In this document: positions 1 to 6,976 of the stretch, in pieces
How the letters are laid out: every line of letters starts with the position of its first letter
Position numbering within the stretch: the stretch's first letter is position 1
Assembly: GCA_038240875.1 (NCBI GenBank)
Contig: JBBRGG010000092.1
Location: 1-12,830, forward strand
From: JBBRGG01 sp038240875
GTDB taxonomy: Bacteria; Planctomycetota; Phycisphaerae; Phycisphaerales; UBA1924
Direction of reading: 5' to 3'
DNA length: 12,830 nucleotides
Position numbers and translations under genes: made by a program
Notes under the pieces: model-generated
Seen by the model: the letters and a program-made list of their open reading frames with translations, nothing else
Databases searched by the model: none
Told to the model about the DNA's origin: nothing

Positions 1-354
1 GATCGCGCGGTGACGATGGCCGAACTCAAGACGACGCTTGTTCAGTTTGCGCGTGCGTACTTTGGTGAGGACGCACAGATCCGCCTTCGGCCTAGCTTTT
101 TTCCGTTCACTGAGCCATCTGCCGAGCTGGACATGATGATCCGCCTTCGCCCCGATCAGCCAGCACGATGGATCGAGCTGGGCGGTTGTGGCATGGTCGA
201 TCCAGCGGTTTTCAAGGCGTGTGGAATCGATCCAGAAGAGTGGACCGGGTTTGCCTTTGGCTTTGGGATCGAACGCATCGCGATGGGCCGCTATGGCATC
301 CCTGATATTCGCATGCTTTTCGAAAATGACGCACGGTTCTTGTCGCAGTTGTAA
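1..354 (+). CDS. pheS: Phenylalanine--tRNA ligase alpha subunit, C-terminal part (5' truncated)
   Basis: This is the last 117 codons of the catalytic alpha subunit of phenylalanyl-tRNA synthetase, which charges tRNA-Phe in the cytoplasm as an alpha2-beta2 enzyme. Seen: class II synthetase motif 2 (RLRPSFFPFTEPSAE) about 27 residues into the fragment. The family's ELGGCGMV segment follows, then motif 3 (GFAFGFGIERIAMGRYGI) and the usual ending FENDARFL. The frame is open to the first base of the window, so the start lies upstream; full-length PheS is about 330-350 residues, so roughly two thirds is missing. pheT normally follows pheS in an operon, but here the next gene is a small unknown ORF, then a convergent acyltransferase. 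The frame ends with TAA and nothing looks damaged. Confidence 0.96.
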   Translation, partial: DRAVTMAELKTTLVQFARAYFGEDAQIRLRPSFFPFTEPSAELDMMIRLRPDQPARWIELGGCGMVDPAVFKACGIDPEEWTGFAFGFGIERIAMGRYGIPDIRMLFENDARFLSQL

Positions 355-400
355 ATCGAGCCACACACAAGACATAACGTACTACGCAAAGGGACATCAC

Positions 401-595
401 ATGGCAAAGGTCAAGGCCGAAACATTACTTGCGGAATTAAATCGCCTGCGTAAGGATCTGGAAGAGGACACCAAAGACGTCGAATGGGTCACGCTGCACC
501 ACGCGTTTTGCTTTATCAGCTACAAGATGGGCGAGTTTCAAAAGTACATCGACGAGCAAGCGGCCAAGGGCGCGTTCGCTGATTTGGAATCGTGA
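401..595 (+). CDS. Small unrecognised protein, 64 residues
   Basis: I do not recognise this family. The start is ATG with a good Shine-Dalgarno (AAAGGG, ending 7 bases before it), which favours 401 over a longer frame reaching back into pheS. The product is charged and looks largely helical. It opens with a Lys/Glu-rich segment (MAKVKAETLLAELNRLRKDL), then an acidic stretch, an aromatic/His core (VEWVTLHHAFCFISYK), and an amphipathic tail ending ADLES. There is no signal peptide or obvious transmembrane segment. It lies 46 bases after pheS on the same strand with no convincing terminator between, so it may be read from the pheS transcript. A weak promoter-like pair (TTGTAA near 349, CATAAC near 373) is also present. 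The good SD and sensible composition support a real gene; function is unknown. Confidence 0.75.
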   Translation: MAKVKAETLLAELNRLRKDLEEDTKDVEWVTLHHAFCFISYKMGEFQKYIDEQAAKGAFADLES

Positions 596-639
596 AATAA
601 TGGTTGTGAGGACGCCACACGAATCAAATTCTCGCACAA

Positions 640-1479
640 TTACTTGATCGGGTGCGCGATATCAATCGGGAGGTCGCCGGGTCCCTTTAAGGGATAGGTG
701 TGCAGCGAAGCCTCACGCAATCGGGCGCGAAGGTCTAGGCGAAGCGAATCGATCTCGGCTTCGAGCCGGCGCAAAGCGGCGTCGGGCCCGTTTCGCATGA
801 GCTCTTCCGGTGGGATCGGCTTTCCAAACGCGATATACACACGGCCGCCACGCGGGCGCGGGATCGTGCCTCGCGGCCAAGCGTCGTACGCACCTTCGAT
901 TGCGGCGGGTACCACCGGGCATGCGGCTTTCTTGACCATCAGCGCCACGCCACGCTTGAAGCGTGACATTGAGCCATCGGTTGAGCGGGTACCTTCGGGG
1001 AAGATCAGCACGGCTCTTCCTTCGCCCAGGCGCTGAAGAACTTGCTTGATAGCCTGGGTATCGCTTTCGTTTTCGCGGATAGGAATTGCATTGAGAGCAC
1101 TGATGAGCCAGCCTAGCAGGCGATTTTTGAAGAGGCCAGCTCGCGCGAGATAGTCGATACGCCTAGGCGTGAACGCGCCAATAACCGGTGGGTCCAAGTA
1201 TGACTGGTGGTTGCAAGCGATTAAAAGCGAGCCGGCTTTGGGAACGTTGCCCGCACCTAGAGCCCTAGGGCGCATGGTGAGGGTCCAAAAAACCATTAGC
1301 AAGAGCCGCACGAGGTTGTAGAAACAGATGCGCCAGAAGGCGTCGCGATTGGAGTTGGATGGGTCGGAGCCTTTAGACTTGGCATTTGAGTCGGCGTGGC
1401 TGGAATTGCTCCTGTTCCGTTCGCGCAGCGAATCGGAAATAGCAAGGTTGGTCAGGGGATTGGTGGCGGCGTCGCTCAT
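640..1479 (-). CDS. plsC: PlsC-type lysophospholipid (1-acyl-glycerol-3-phosphate) acyltransferase
   Basis: Membrane-associated acyltransferase of the PlsC/AGPAT family, expected to move an acyl group onto lysophosphatidic acid to give phosphatidic acid. Seen in 279 residues: the catalytic HX4D box (NHQSYLDP, His91/Asp96), the FPEGTRS substrate-binding box at about 160-166, and a later VVPAAIEGAYDAWPRG block. A hydrophobic segment at about 50-68 (ICFYNLVRLLLMVFWTLT) is the likely membrane anchor. The first 45 residues are Ser/Asn-rich and low complexity, which is not typical of the family, and no clear SD precedes the ATG. A somewhat later start is therefore possible, although no in-frame ATG lies before the anchor. 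The gene converges on the small ORF at 401-595 and diverges from the PAAR gene. Several PlsC paralogues exist in many genomes and acyl acceptors differ, so the exact substrate is inference. Confidence 0.93.
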   Translation of the reverse strand: MSDAATNPLTNLAISDSLRERNRSNSSHADSNAKSKGSDPSNSNRDAFWRICFYNLVRLLLMVFWTLTMRPRALGAGNVPKAGSLLIACNHQSYLDPPVIGAFTPRRIDYLARAGLFKNRLLGWLISALNAIPIRENESDTQAIKQVLQRLGEGRAVLIFPEGTRSTDGSMSRFKRGVALMVKKAACPVVPAAIEGAYDAWPRGTIPRPRGGRVYIAFGKPIPPEELMRNGPDAALRRLEAEIDSLRLDLRARLREASLHTYPLKGPGDLPIDIAHPIK

Positions 1480-1602
1480 CGGGATTCAGAATACGCGAGG
1501 TCGAGAAGAGCTTTGCTCGAGTTTTCGGGTGCAGATATATTTGATGTTAAAAATGGGTAGATTTTTGACGATATACTTTCCTGATCCTTTCTCGGCGTGG
1601 TG

Positions 1603-1611
1603 TGGTATGCT
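1603..1611 (+). promoter_or_regulatory. Candidate extended -10 promoter element for the PAAR gene
   Basis: TGGTATGCT fits an extended -10 (TGn followed by TATGCT, close to TATAAT) and lies 53 bases before the PAAR start codon. No good -35 sits at the usual distance; TTGACG at 1565-1570 is too far upstream. TATACT at 1572-1577 is a second possible -10 in the same region. The surrounding 1480-1664 gap separates divergent genes and is AT-richer than its flanks, so it probably holds promoters for both. It also contains a small hairpin (GAGC-TTT-GCTC, 1508-1518) followed by TTTT. Confidence 0.3.
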
Positions 1612-1664
1612 CTTGAGGCAGGAAAGCGATTCTGGATCGATCGTTTGAGTGAAAGGGAGATGTC

Positions 1665-2051
1665 ATGCCAATTGCAGCAGTGGTCGGTGATAACGCGTTG
1701 CACGACTCGCCACATTGCCATGCCCCGATTCATCCTCCTGCACCTGTTCCTACACCGGTGCCACACCCACCGATCCCACATGCATTCATTCCGCCGGGAA
1801 GTCCGACCGTGAAACTTGGTGGCAAGCCAGCGCTACGAGTATCGGATATGACAAAGCCTTGTACGATACCGCCTTGTGTTCCGGCGGGCCCAGGAATGGT
1901 TGCGATGGGTTCGGCAACAGTCATGATCAACAACTTGCCAGCGGCACGCGTTGGCGACATGGTTGCGTTTGCTTCATGCGTCGCGCCGATTCCTAGCCCC
2001 ACCGGCAAGATCCTGCCGCCGGGTGTGCCGACGGTCATGGTTGGTGGGTAA
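1665..2051 (+). CDS. PAAR-domain protein
   Basis: Small 128-residue PAAR-family protein. PAAR proteins form the sharp cone at the tip of the VgrG spike of type VI secretion and related contractile systems, where they bind zinc and carry effectors. Seen: a His/Pro-rich N-terminus (HDSPHCHAPIHPP), then repeated beta units of the PAAR type. These are GSPTVKLGGKPALRVSD (about 45-61), GSATVMINNLPAARVGD (82-98) and a closing GVPTVMVGG. Cysteines at 66, 71 and 105 and N-terminal His residues could be metal ligands. The start is ATG with a strong SD (AAGGGAG, 5 bases spacing). There is no C-terminal effector domain and no VgrG, Hcp or sheath gene in the window, so this is an orphan PAAR. The next gene, a methyltransferase, begins 41 bases later on the same strand and is probably co-transcribed. 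The family call is firm; a secretion role is inference. Confidence 0.9.
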   Translation: MPIAAVVGDNALHDSPHCHAPIHPPAPVPTPVPHPPIPHAFIPPGSPTVKLGGKPALRVSDMTKPCTIPPCVPAGPGMVAMGSATVMINNLPAARVGDMVAFASCVAPIPSPTGKILPPGVPTVMVGG

Positions 2052-2081
2052 AGAAAAGCATTTGGAACTTGCTCAATTCAT

Positions 2082-2085
2082 GGAG
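2082..2085 (+). promoter_or_regulatory. Ribosome binding site deciding the methyltransferase start
   Basis: GGAG lies 7 bases before a GTG at 2093. The upstream in-frame alternative, TTG at 2069, has no comparable SD. This favours the GTG start for the methyltransferase. Confidence 0.45.
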
Positions 2086-2092
2086 TCAGCGC

Positions 2093-3451
2093 GTGCGCAT
2101 CAGCCACTTTGAGCGATTTGCCCCAAGGTGTCCGATCTGCGTCAATCAGGCTCGGCAGTCTGACCTCACGAACGCGGTGAGCTTTGACCCTGCGCGATTG
2201 CCGAGGCTTGTGTTGCATGAGGTCTATCACGCGGAAACCACGCTTGACTTGCATGAAATCATCGTGCATGGCGTGCTGCGGTGTGCCGAGCAATCGTGCC
2301 AGGCCGAGTTTCCGATCATCGATGGGATCCCCATCGTTCTTGCCAACGCACGCGAAACAATCGCATTCTCGGCGGGCGCGATCTTCAAACGCGCTGACCT
2401 CCCCGAACCTATCGAAGCAATGCTCGGTGATTGCCTCGGGTCAAGCACTGGGTTAGCAAATGGTGGTGGGAGTGTTGTTGGAGGTGGAAGTGGAGGAGGC
2501 GGAGCATGGTTCGACCGTGCAAGGTTGTACGCCGGGGCTTACGCGTCGGATCACTATGGCATGCAGATCGATCACGCAGAAGCCAGCTCGAAATCACAAT
2601 CGAACGCGCAATGGAACGCGCAATCGAACGGATATACGAGCACGCTGAAATCAAGCACTTCGTATGGTGCTGCGGCTCGAATCATGGAACGCCTTGTTCA
2701 CATGGCGGGCGGCTTTGGTGGGAGGCTTGTGCATGGCCAAGCTGTTGGAGCTGATACTCGAAGCTTCGCCATCGATGTTATCGATATTGGCTGCGCCACT
2801 GGTGGCGTCTGTCTGCGACTGGCTGAATTGCTTGGCGACGACTTGAGCGCGACAGCCAAACAACGCAACGCCGACGCGCTAGTGCTGGGTATCGACATCA
2901 ACATCGGCATGCTTCGCATCGCGCAATGGGTCATCCGCACCGGGCTCGCCAAGTATCCGTTGCGGCGTGAGGGACTTGTCTACGACCATCAAGAAGTGCA
3001 GATCTCGCCGATGGCCCGGGCCCATGCGCATCGAGTAGATTTTTGGTGTTGCGACGCGCTCGCGCTGCCGATTGCGTCACGATCGGTCGCGGCGTGCGTC
3101 GCACTCAACACGCTTGATTCGGTCGCGAGCCCGGTTGGACTGCTCGCAGAGCTCGCGCGAGTGACGCAAACGAAAGGGCGCGTGCTTTTGGCAAGCCCGT
3201 TTGACTGGAACGCGAGCGTTACGCCCGTAGAAAATTGGCTGGGCGGGCACAGCCAGCGAGCCGAACACGCCGGTGAAAGCGCGCGAGTTTTGGCGATGCT
3301 GTTAAGCAACGGCGACGATTCAACGCGTGGTGTTGGCGTGCTAGCTCAACTGCGCGTGCTCGCTCGCGATGACATGGACTGGGCGGTTCGATTGCACGCA
3401 CGCGCGACCACGATCTATAAGACGCACCTACTCGCGTGCGAGGTTGAGTGA
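2093..3451 (+). CDS. SAM-dependent methyltransferase with N-terminal Trm112-like zinc ribbon
   Basis: Predicted class I (Rossmann) SAM methyltransferase of 452 residues from the GTG start; starting at TTG 2069 would add 8 residues. N-terminal part: a CPIC pair (about residue 13) and a second Cys pair (RCAEQSC, about 64-69) leading into FPIIDGIPIVL, the pattern of Trm112/UbiE-associated zinc ribbons. Catalytic core: motif I VIDIGCATGG (about 229-238), motif II LGIDINIGML (about 265-274), the acidic DALALP step (about 321-326), and a late strand GRVLLASPFDW (about 362-372). Between ribbon and core lies a long, probably disordered linker with a Gly-rich run (about 124-137) and a Gln/Asn/Ser repeat (about 169-180). 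The substrate is unknown. The C-terminal half (VTPVENWLGGHSQ...) does not identify it. The gene follows the PAAR gene and converges on the photolyase at a 40-base gap. Confidence 0.82.
   Translation: MRISHFERFAPRCPICVNQARQSDLTNAVSFDPARLPRLVLHEVYHAETTLDLHEIIVHGVLRCAEQSCQAEFPIIDGIPIVLANARETIAFSAGAIFKRADLPEPIEAMLGDCLGSSTGLANGGGSVVGGGSGGGGAWFDRARLYAGAYASDHYGMQIDHAEASSKSQSNAQWNAQSNGYTSTLKSSTSYGAAARIMERLVHMAGGFGGRLVHGQAVGADTRSFAIDVIDIGCATGGVCLRLAELLGDDLSATAKQRNADALVLGIDINIGMLRIAQWVIRTGLAKYPLRREGLVYDHQEVQISPMARAHAHRVDFWCCDALALPIASRSVAACVALNTLDSVASPVGLLAELARVTQTKGRVLLASPFDWNASVTPVENWLGGHSQRAEHAGESARVLAMLLSNGDDSTRGVGVLAQLRVLARDDMDWAVRLHARATTIYKTHLLACEVE
2597..2632 (+). repeat. 12-base tandem repeat, 3 copies, in frame in the methyltransferase
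   Basis: Three consecutive units of CAATCGAACGCG (copy 2 has TGG for TCG, copy 3 ends GGA). They encode Gln-Ser-Asn-Ala, Gln-Trp-Asn-Ala and Gln-Ser-Asn-Gly in the linker between the zinc ribbon and the catalytic core. The unit length is a multiple of three, so copy-number change would not shift the frame. Confidence 0.8.
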
Positions 3452-3491
3452 GAAGTTTGTCGAGTCTTTCTGCCAAAGCTTGCTTGGAAGT

Positions 3492-5036
3492 TCACGCATT
3501 GTTTGGCATTTCAATATCGGGCTCACCCTTGACATCCCGGCCCTTAAGCACTTGAAAGGCTTTGATTGCACGAGCGCGTGAACTCGAAAGATCTACAAGA
3601 GGCGCGGGATAGTCAACCATTTGGCGAAGCAGCGAAGGAATCTCCCAAGGCTGATGGATCGCATCGCCTTCGAGGTCGCGCAGCTCGGGCACAAACTCGC
3701 GGATATACGCGCCATCAGGGTCAAACTTTGTACTCTGGCTGACGGGGTTGAAGACTCGAAAGTAGGGAGCGGCGTCGGTACCGGTGGATGCGGACCACTG
3801 CCAACCGCCGTTGTTGGAGGCGAGAAAGCCATCGACCAAGTGGCGCATAAAGTGTGCTTCGCCCAGACGCCAATTTAGAAACAGATTTTTCGTGAGGTAC
3901 ATGGCGACGATCATGCGGACGCGGTTGTGCATCCATCCGTCGCGAAGTAGTTGCCGCATCCCGGCATCAACAATCGGTACTCCGGTTTGGCCGCGGCACC
4001 ACGCATCGAAATGACCTGCATTATCATTCCAGCGAATCGCTTCGGTGCTCTTTTGAAACGCCTTGCCCGTGCACACGCGCGGGAAGCCGATAGTGATATG
4101 GATATAGAATTCACGCCAGAGCAGCTCACTAATCCAGTGGATGACACCGGGAGCACCGGCATCGAGCGAGCCGGTACCAAGTGAAGTTTGGCTATTTTTC
4201 ACAGGGTTCGCTTCGATTGCCGCGTTCAAGCATTGTCGACACGAGATCGCGCCCACCGTAAGATAAGGAGACATCGCGCTGGTTGCCGGTTTCGCGGGAA
4301 AGTCGCGCCCGTCCTTGTACGCGATGATGCGCTCGCGCGTGAACAATGCGAGTGCCTCTCGTGCGTGTGTTTCGCCCGCGGGCCAGCGCGATGGCGCAAC
4401 GCTGCTCTCAAAGCCTGCGACAAGATCAGGAACTGGGTCCGCCTTAATCGGGCCGCCTTGTGCAAAGCTCGCGCGAGTGATCAAGGGCTTTGGCACGGGC
4501 ACGCATGAAGGAATGCCATCGCGCAGCATCTTCGCGAACGACGCCTTCTTGAATGGCGTAAACACTGTGAAATACGTTCCCGAGCCCGTGCGCACACTTC
4601 CGGGTGGAGCAAAAACCTGATCGTCATACGCGAAGGTTTTGATGCCCAGCTTTGCGCAAAGGTCGATGGTTCGACTGTCGCGACCAGCTTCGTCGAGTTC
4701 GTACTCACGATTGAAAAAGAGCCCGTCGCAGCCGCAATCTTGCGCGACACGCAAGACTACTTCAGGCACATTACGAAATGTTTCCGCGTGCCCAATTCGC
4801 AGCGGTATGTTAAGTGCGAGCAGCGACGCCGAGAGCTTCTTGAGCGTCCGCACGATCATGTCGACCTTGCACGCGGCGTAGTCGTGCTGCTTCCATTGTC
4901 CCGGCGAAATGACAAAGAGCGCAACCGCACCAGCCGAAACGCTCTCGCGCGAAGATAGCGCGGCCGCACATGCGTTCGAGAGCGCGAGATTGTCGTGCGT
5001 GCGGAGATCGCTTCTAAACCAAATCAGTGGTCTCAT
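3492..5036 (-). CDS. phrB: Deoxyribodipyrimidine photolyase, class I CPD type
   Basis: Flavoprotein that repairs UV-induced cyclobutane pyrimidine dimers using blue light. Seen in 514 residues: the N-terminal antenna domain opening with LIWFRSDLRTHDNLAL, then the FAD-binding helical domain. That domain includes the WREFYIHI segment (about 307-314) and the family signatures TGVPIVDAGMRQL, GWMHNRVRMI and NNGGWQWSASTGTDAAPYFRVFNP. Tryptophans 336, 389 and 412 have the same spacing (53 and 23) as the electron-transfer triad W306/W359/W382 of E. coli PhrB. Together with the GGWQWSASTGTDAAP match, this favours a true photolyase over a signalling cryptochrome. The start is ATG without a clear SD. 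The gene is last in a minus-strand run of three, 63 bases after the FeS-type photolyase gene. The antenna cofactor (folate or other) cannot be told. Confidence 0.95.
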   Translation of the reverse strand: MRPLIWFRSDLRTHDNLALSNACAAALSSRESVSAGAVALFVISPGQWKQHDYAACKVDMIVRTLKKLSASLLALNIPLRIGHAETFRNVPEVVLRVAQDCGCDGLFFNREYELDEAGRDSRTIDLCAKLGIKTFAYDDQVFAPPGSVRTGSGTYFTVFTPFKKASFAKMLRDGIPSCVPVPKPLITRASFAQGGPIKADPVPDLVAGFESSVAPSRWPAGETHAREALALFTRERIIAYKDGRDFPAKPATSAMSPYLTVGAISCRQCLNAAIEANPVKNSQTSLGTGSLDAGAPGVIHWISELLWREFYIHITIGFPRVCTGKAFQKSTEAIRWNDNAGHFDAWCRGQTGVPIVDAGMRQLLRDGWMHNRVRMIVAMYLTKNLFLNWRLGEAHFMRHLVDGFLASNNGGWQWSASTGTDAAPYFRVFNPVSQSTKFDPDGAYIREFVPELRDLEGDAIHQPWEIPSLLRQMVDYPAPLVDLSSSRARAIKAFQVLKGRDVKGEPDIEMPNNA

Positions 5037-5099
5037 GGCGAGCTTTCAGATTTGAAGAGTAAAGATGCCCAACGCTCCGCGGATGCTAAGCGTGTAAGA

Positions 5100-6971
5100 T
5101 TACCGTGGCTTTGGTCGTTTAGCCGTCGCCTTCTTGGGAACTGCAATACGTCGAGCTGCCTCTTGTTTGGTCGCGTCAAAGAGCGTGTCAGAAAGCGTGT
5201 CAGAAAGCGTGTCATTGAGCGTGCTGGGTAAATGGCGAAGAGATGGCAGCTGCGTCGCGGGCACTAGTTTAGTTGAATAATCATCACGCGAGTGGTCAGT
5301 CTTTGGCGCACGCGGCGTATCGATATCGCCGATGCCCAGCTTGAGCCGGATTTTCGTTGCTGAAATGGTGATCTGCGTGACGGTTTCTTCGCCGAAGCGG
5401 TCGAGGTTCTTGATGATCTGGCCCATGCGCGGGTTCTTCTCGAAACGCGCACGATGCCGACGAAGAAAGTCCCAGTAAAGAACCGTAAAGGGACACGCAC
5501 TTTCGCCATGCCTTTTCGCTGGTTCATAGCGACACTTCGTGCAGTAGTTGCTCATTCGCCCGATGTACGCCCCGCTCGCGGCGTATGGCTTTGTTCCTAC
5601 CACCGACGTGCGCTTGCCTGTTCCATCCGCGTGCATCACCATGCCCAAGGTGTTGGGTAGCGTGACCCAATCAACGCCGTCGGCGTACATCGCAAGGTAC
5701 CAATCACTGATCTCGCGCGGATGAACGCCCGCCATCAATGCAAAGTTTCCCGTAACCATAAGCCGTTGAATGTGATGCCCGTACGCGCGATCAACAACCT
5801 GCCCGATGCATGCATTCATACACGCCATATCGGTCTTACCAGTCCAGTAAAGATCTGGAAGCTTGCCAAACTGGCGCATCGAGTTGCGTTCTGCATATGT
5901 CGGCCCTTCAAGGTCGTAGATGCCGCGAATAAACTCACGCCAGCCGATGATCTGCCGAATAAATGCTTCGACCGATTGGAGCGGCGCGTTACCCTTCTCA
6001 AACGCATCAAGCGCAGCGGCGACGCACTCGCGTGGCGAGATCAGCTTCATGTTCAACATCGGCGAGAGCACCGAGTGATACACGAATGGCTCGTCCGTCC
6101 ACATCGCATCTTCGTATGGCCCGAACAAAGGCAGTCGGTGAACGATAAAGTCTTGTAGTGCAACAAGCGCGTCGGCTCGTGTCACCGGCCAACCAAACGT
6201 TTCGCCCGCAGGCTCAACCCGGCCTGGTGCACGCGGAAAGCGCTCAGCAACAATCTTGATCACATCGCGCGTGATCGCGTCGGGTTTGAACGTGCAAGGA
6301 CGGTGTGGACGTGCATTTGGCCCGGTCTTTCCGAACGAAACGCGATTGTCGTGGTCGTAGTTCCATGTGCCCGAAACGGGTTTGTCGCCGTCCATCAAGA
6401 TGTTCAGTCGTCGACGTTGCTCGCGATAGAAGTACTCCATCGTCAGGCTCATGCGGCCTTTGGCCCAAGCTGCAAACGTCGCCGGCGGCGTCAGAAAGTG
6501 CTCATCTTCCTGGATCTCTACAGGGATCGACAATTCATCATTTAGCCCAGCGATCATCGTACGAACTCGGTATTCGCCCGGCTGCGTGATGCTGATGCGC
6601 GCTGGCTTGGCGAGCTTGACCGCTCTCGAAATCTCGCCGCTGAATGTGTGCGTGTTGTTCGCGTCATCCAGCTTGACATACCGGACATTAAACCCGCGAC
6701 GCGTGAGTTCCGCTGCAAAGTGCCGCATTGCAGACAGAAAGAGCACCGTTCGCTGGACGTGACTGGGCACATGCTCTGATTCTTGTGCTACCTCCATCAT
6801 CAGGATCGTGTCGCGTGCCGGATCAAGCTCGCGAAGCAATCTCGCATCGATATCCAGTTGATCGCCCAATATGACAGCCAGTACGGGATGCACATCCATG
6901 TCTGGTTTCTTTGAGGCCACGACGACAGGCTTTCGCAGGGGCGTACGCTGCTTTGGACGTGCATTGTTCAT
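5100..6971 (-). CDS. FeS-cluster bacterial cryptochrome/photolyase (FeS-BCP, photolyase-related)
   Basis: Member of the iron-sulfur photolyase/cryptochrome family, whose known members include the (6-4) photolyase PhrB of Agrobacterium and CryB of Rhodobacter. 623 residues from the ATG. Seen: the N-terminal fold opening LAVILGDQLD, the IIGWREFIRGIY helix, and the hallmark AYGHHIQRLMVTGNFALM followed by HPREISDWYLAMYADGVDWV. Cysteines at about 388, 477, 480 and 493 (YCTKC and ESACPF) have nearly the spacing of the four [4Fe-4S] ligands in Agrobacterium PhrB, so the cluster is probably present. Family members are about 510 residues. The extra length is a basic 30-residue N-terminus and a roughly 70-residue C-terminal tail with an SDTL repeat and a Lys/Arg/Pro-rich end. 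A TTG at 6980 overlapping the upstream stop (TTGA) is an alternative start; neither start has an SD. Whether it repairs (6-4) lesions or signals is undecided. Confidence 0.93.
   Translation of the reverse strand: MNNARPKQRTPLRKPVVVASKKPDMDVHPVLAVILGDQLDIDARLLRELDPARDTILMMEVAQESEHVPSHVQRTVLFLSAMRHFAAELTRRGFNVRYVKLDDANNTHTFSGEISRAVKLAKPARISITQPGEYRVRTMIAGLNDELSIPVEIQEDEHFLTPPATFAAWAKGRMSLTMEYFYREQRRRLNILMDGDKPVSGTWNYDHDNRVSFGKTGPNARPHRPCTFKPDAITRDVIKIVAERFPRAPGRVEPAGETFGWPVTRADALVALQDFIVHRLPLFGPYEDAMWTDEPFVYHSVLSPMLNMKLISPRECVAAALDAFEKGNAPLQSVEAFIRQIIGWREFIRGIYDLEGPTYAERNSMRQFGKLPDLYWTGKTDMACMNACIGQVVDRAYGHHIQRLMVTGNFALMAGVHPREISDWYLAMYADGVDWVTLPNTLGMVMHADGTGKRTSVVGTKPYAASGAYIGRMSNYCTKCRYEPAKRHGESACPFTVLYWDFLRRHRARFEKNPRMGQIIKNLDRFGEETVTQITISATKIRLKLGIGDIDTPRAPKTDHSRDDYSTKLVPATQLPSLRHLPSTLNDTLSDTLSDTLFDATKQEAARRIAVPKKATAKRPKPR
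5181..5228 (-). repeat. 12-base tandem repeat, about 4 copies, in frame in the FeS-BCP tail
   Basis: On the plus strand the unit is AAGCGTGTCAGA with small variations: units begin at 5181, 5193, 5205 and 5217, and the last is degenerate. Read on the coding strand it gives consecutive Asn/Ser-Asp-Thr-Leu units (NDTL, SDTL, SDTL, then FDAT) in the C-terminal extension. The period is a multiple of three, so expansion or contraction would keep the frame. Confidence 0.8.
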
Positions 6972-6976
6972 ATTGG

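Noticed and set aside
188..400. Upstream extension of the small 64-residue ORF into pheS
   Set aside because: The extension overlaps the conserved end of pheS, and the ATG at 401 has its own strong SD.
596..640. Possible terminator between the small ORF and plsC
   Set aside because: Only a loose pairing (TTGTG with CACAA, about 25 bases apart) is present, with no T-run; not convincing.
3452..3491. Possible bidirectional terminator between the methyltransferase and photolyase genes
   Set aside because: The best pairing (CCAA with TTGG around GCTTG) is only about 4 base pairs and lacks a T-run.
5721..6158. 145-codon open frame on the plus strand
   Set aside because: It lies wholly inside the FeS-BCP gene on the opposite strand, across its most conserved region; no family features are visible.
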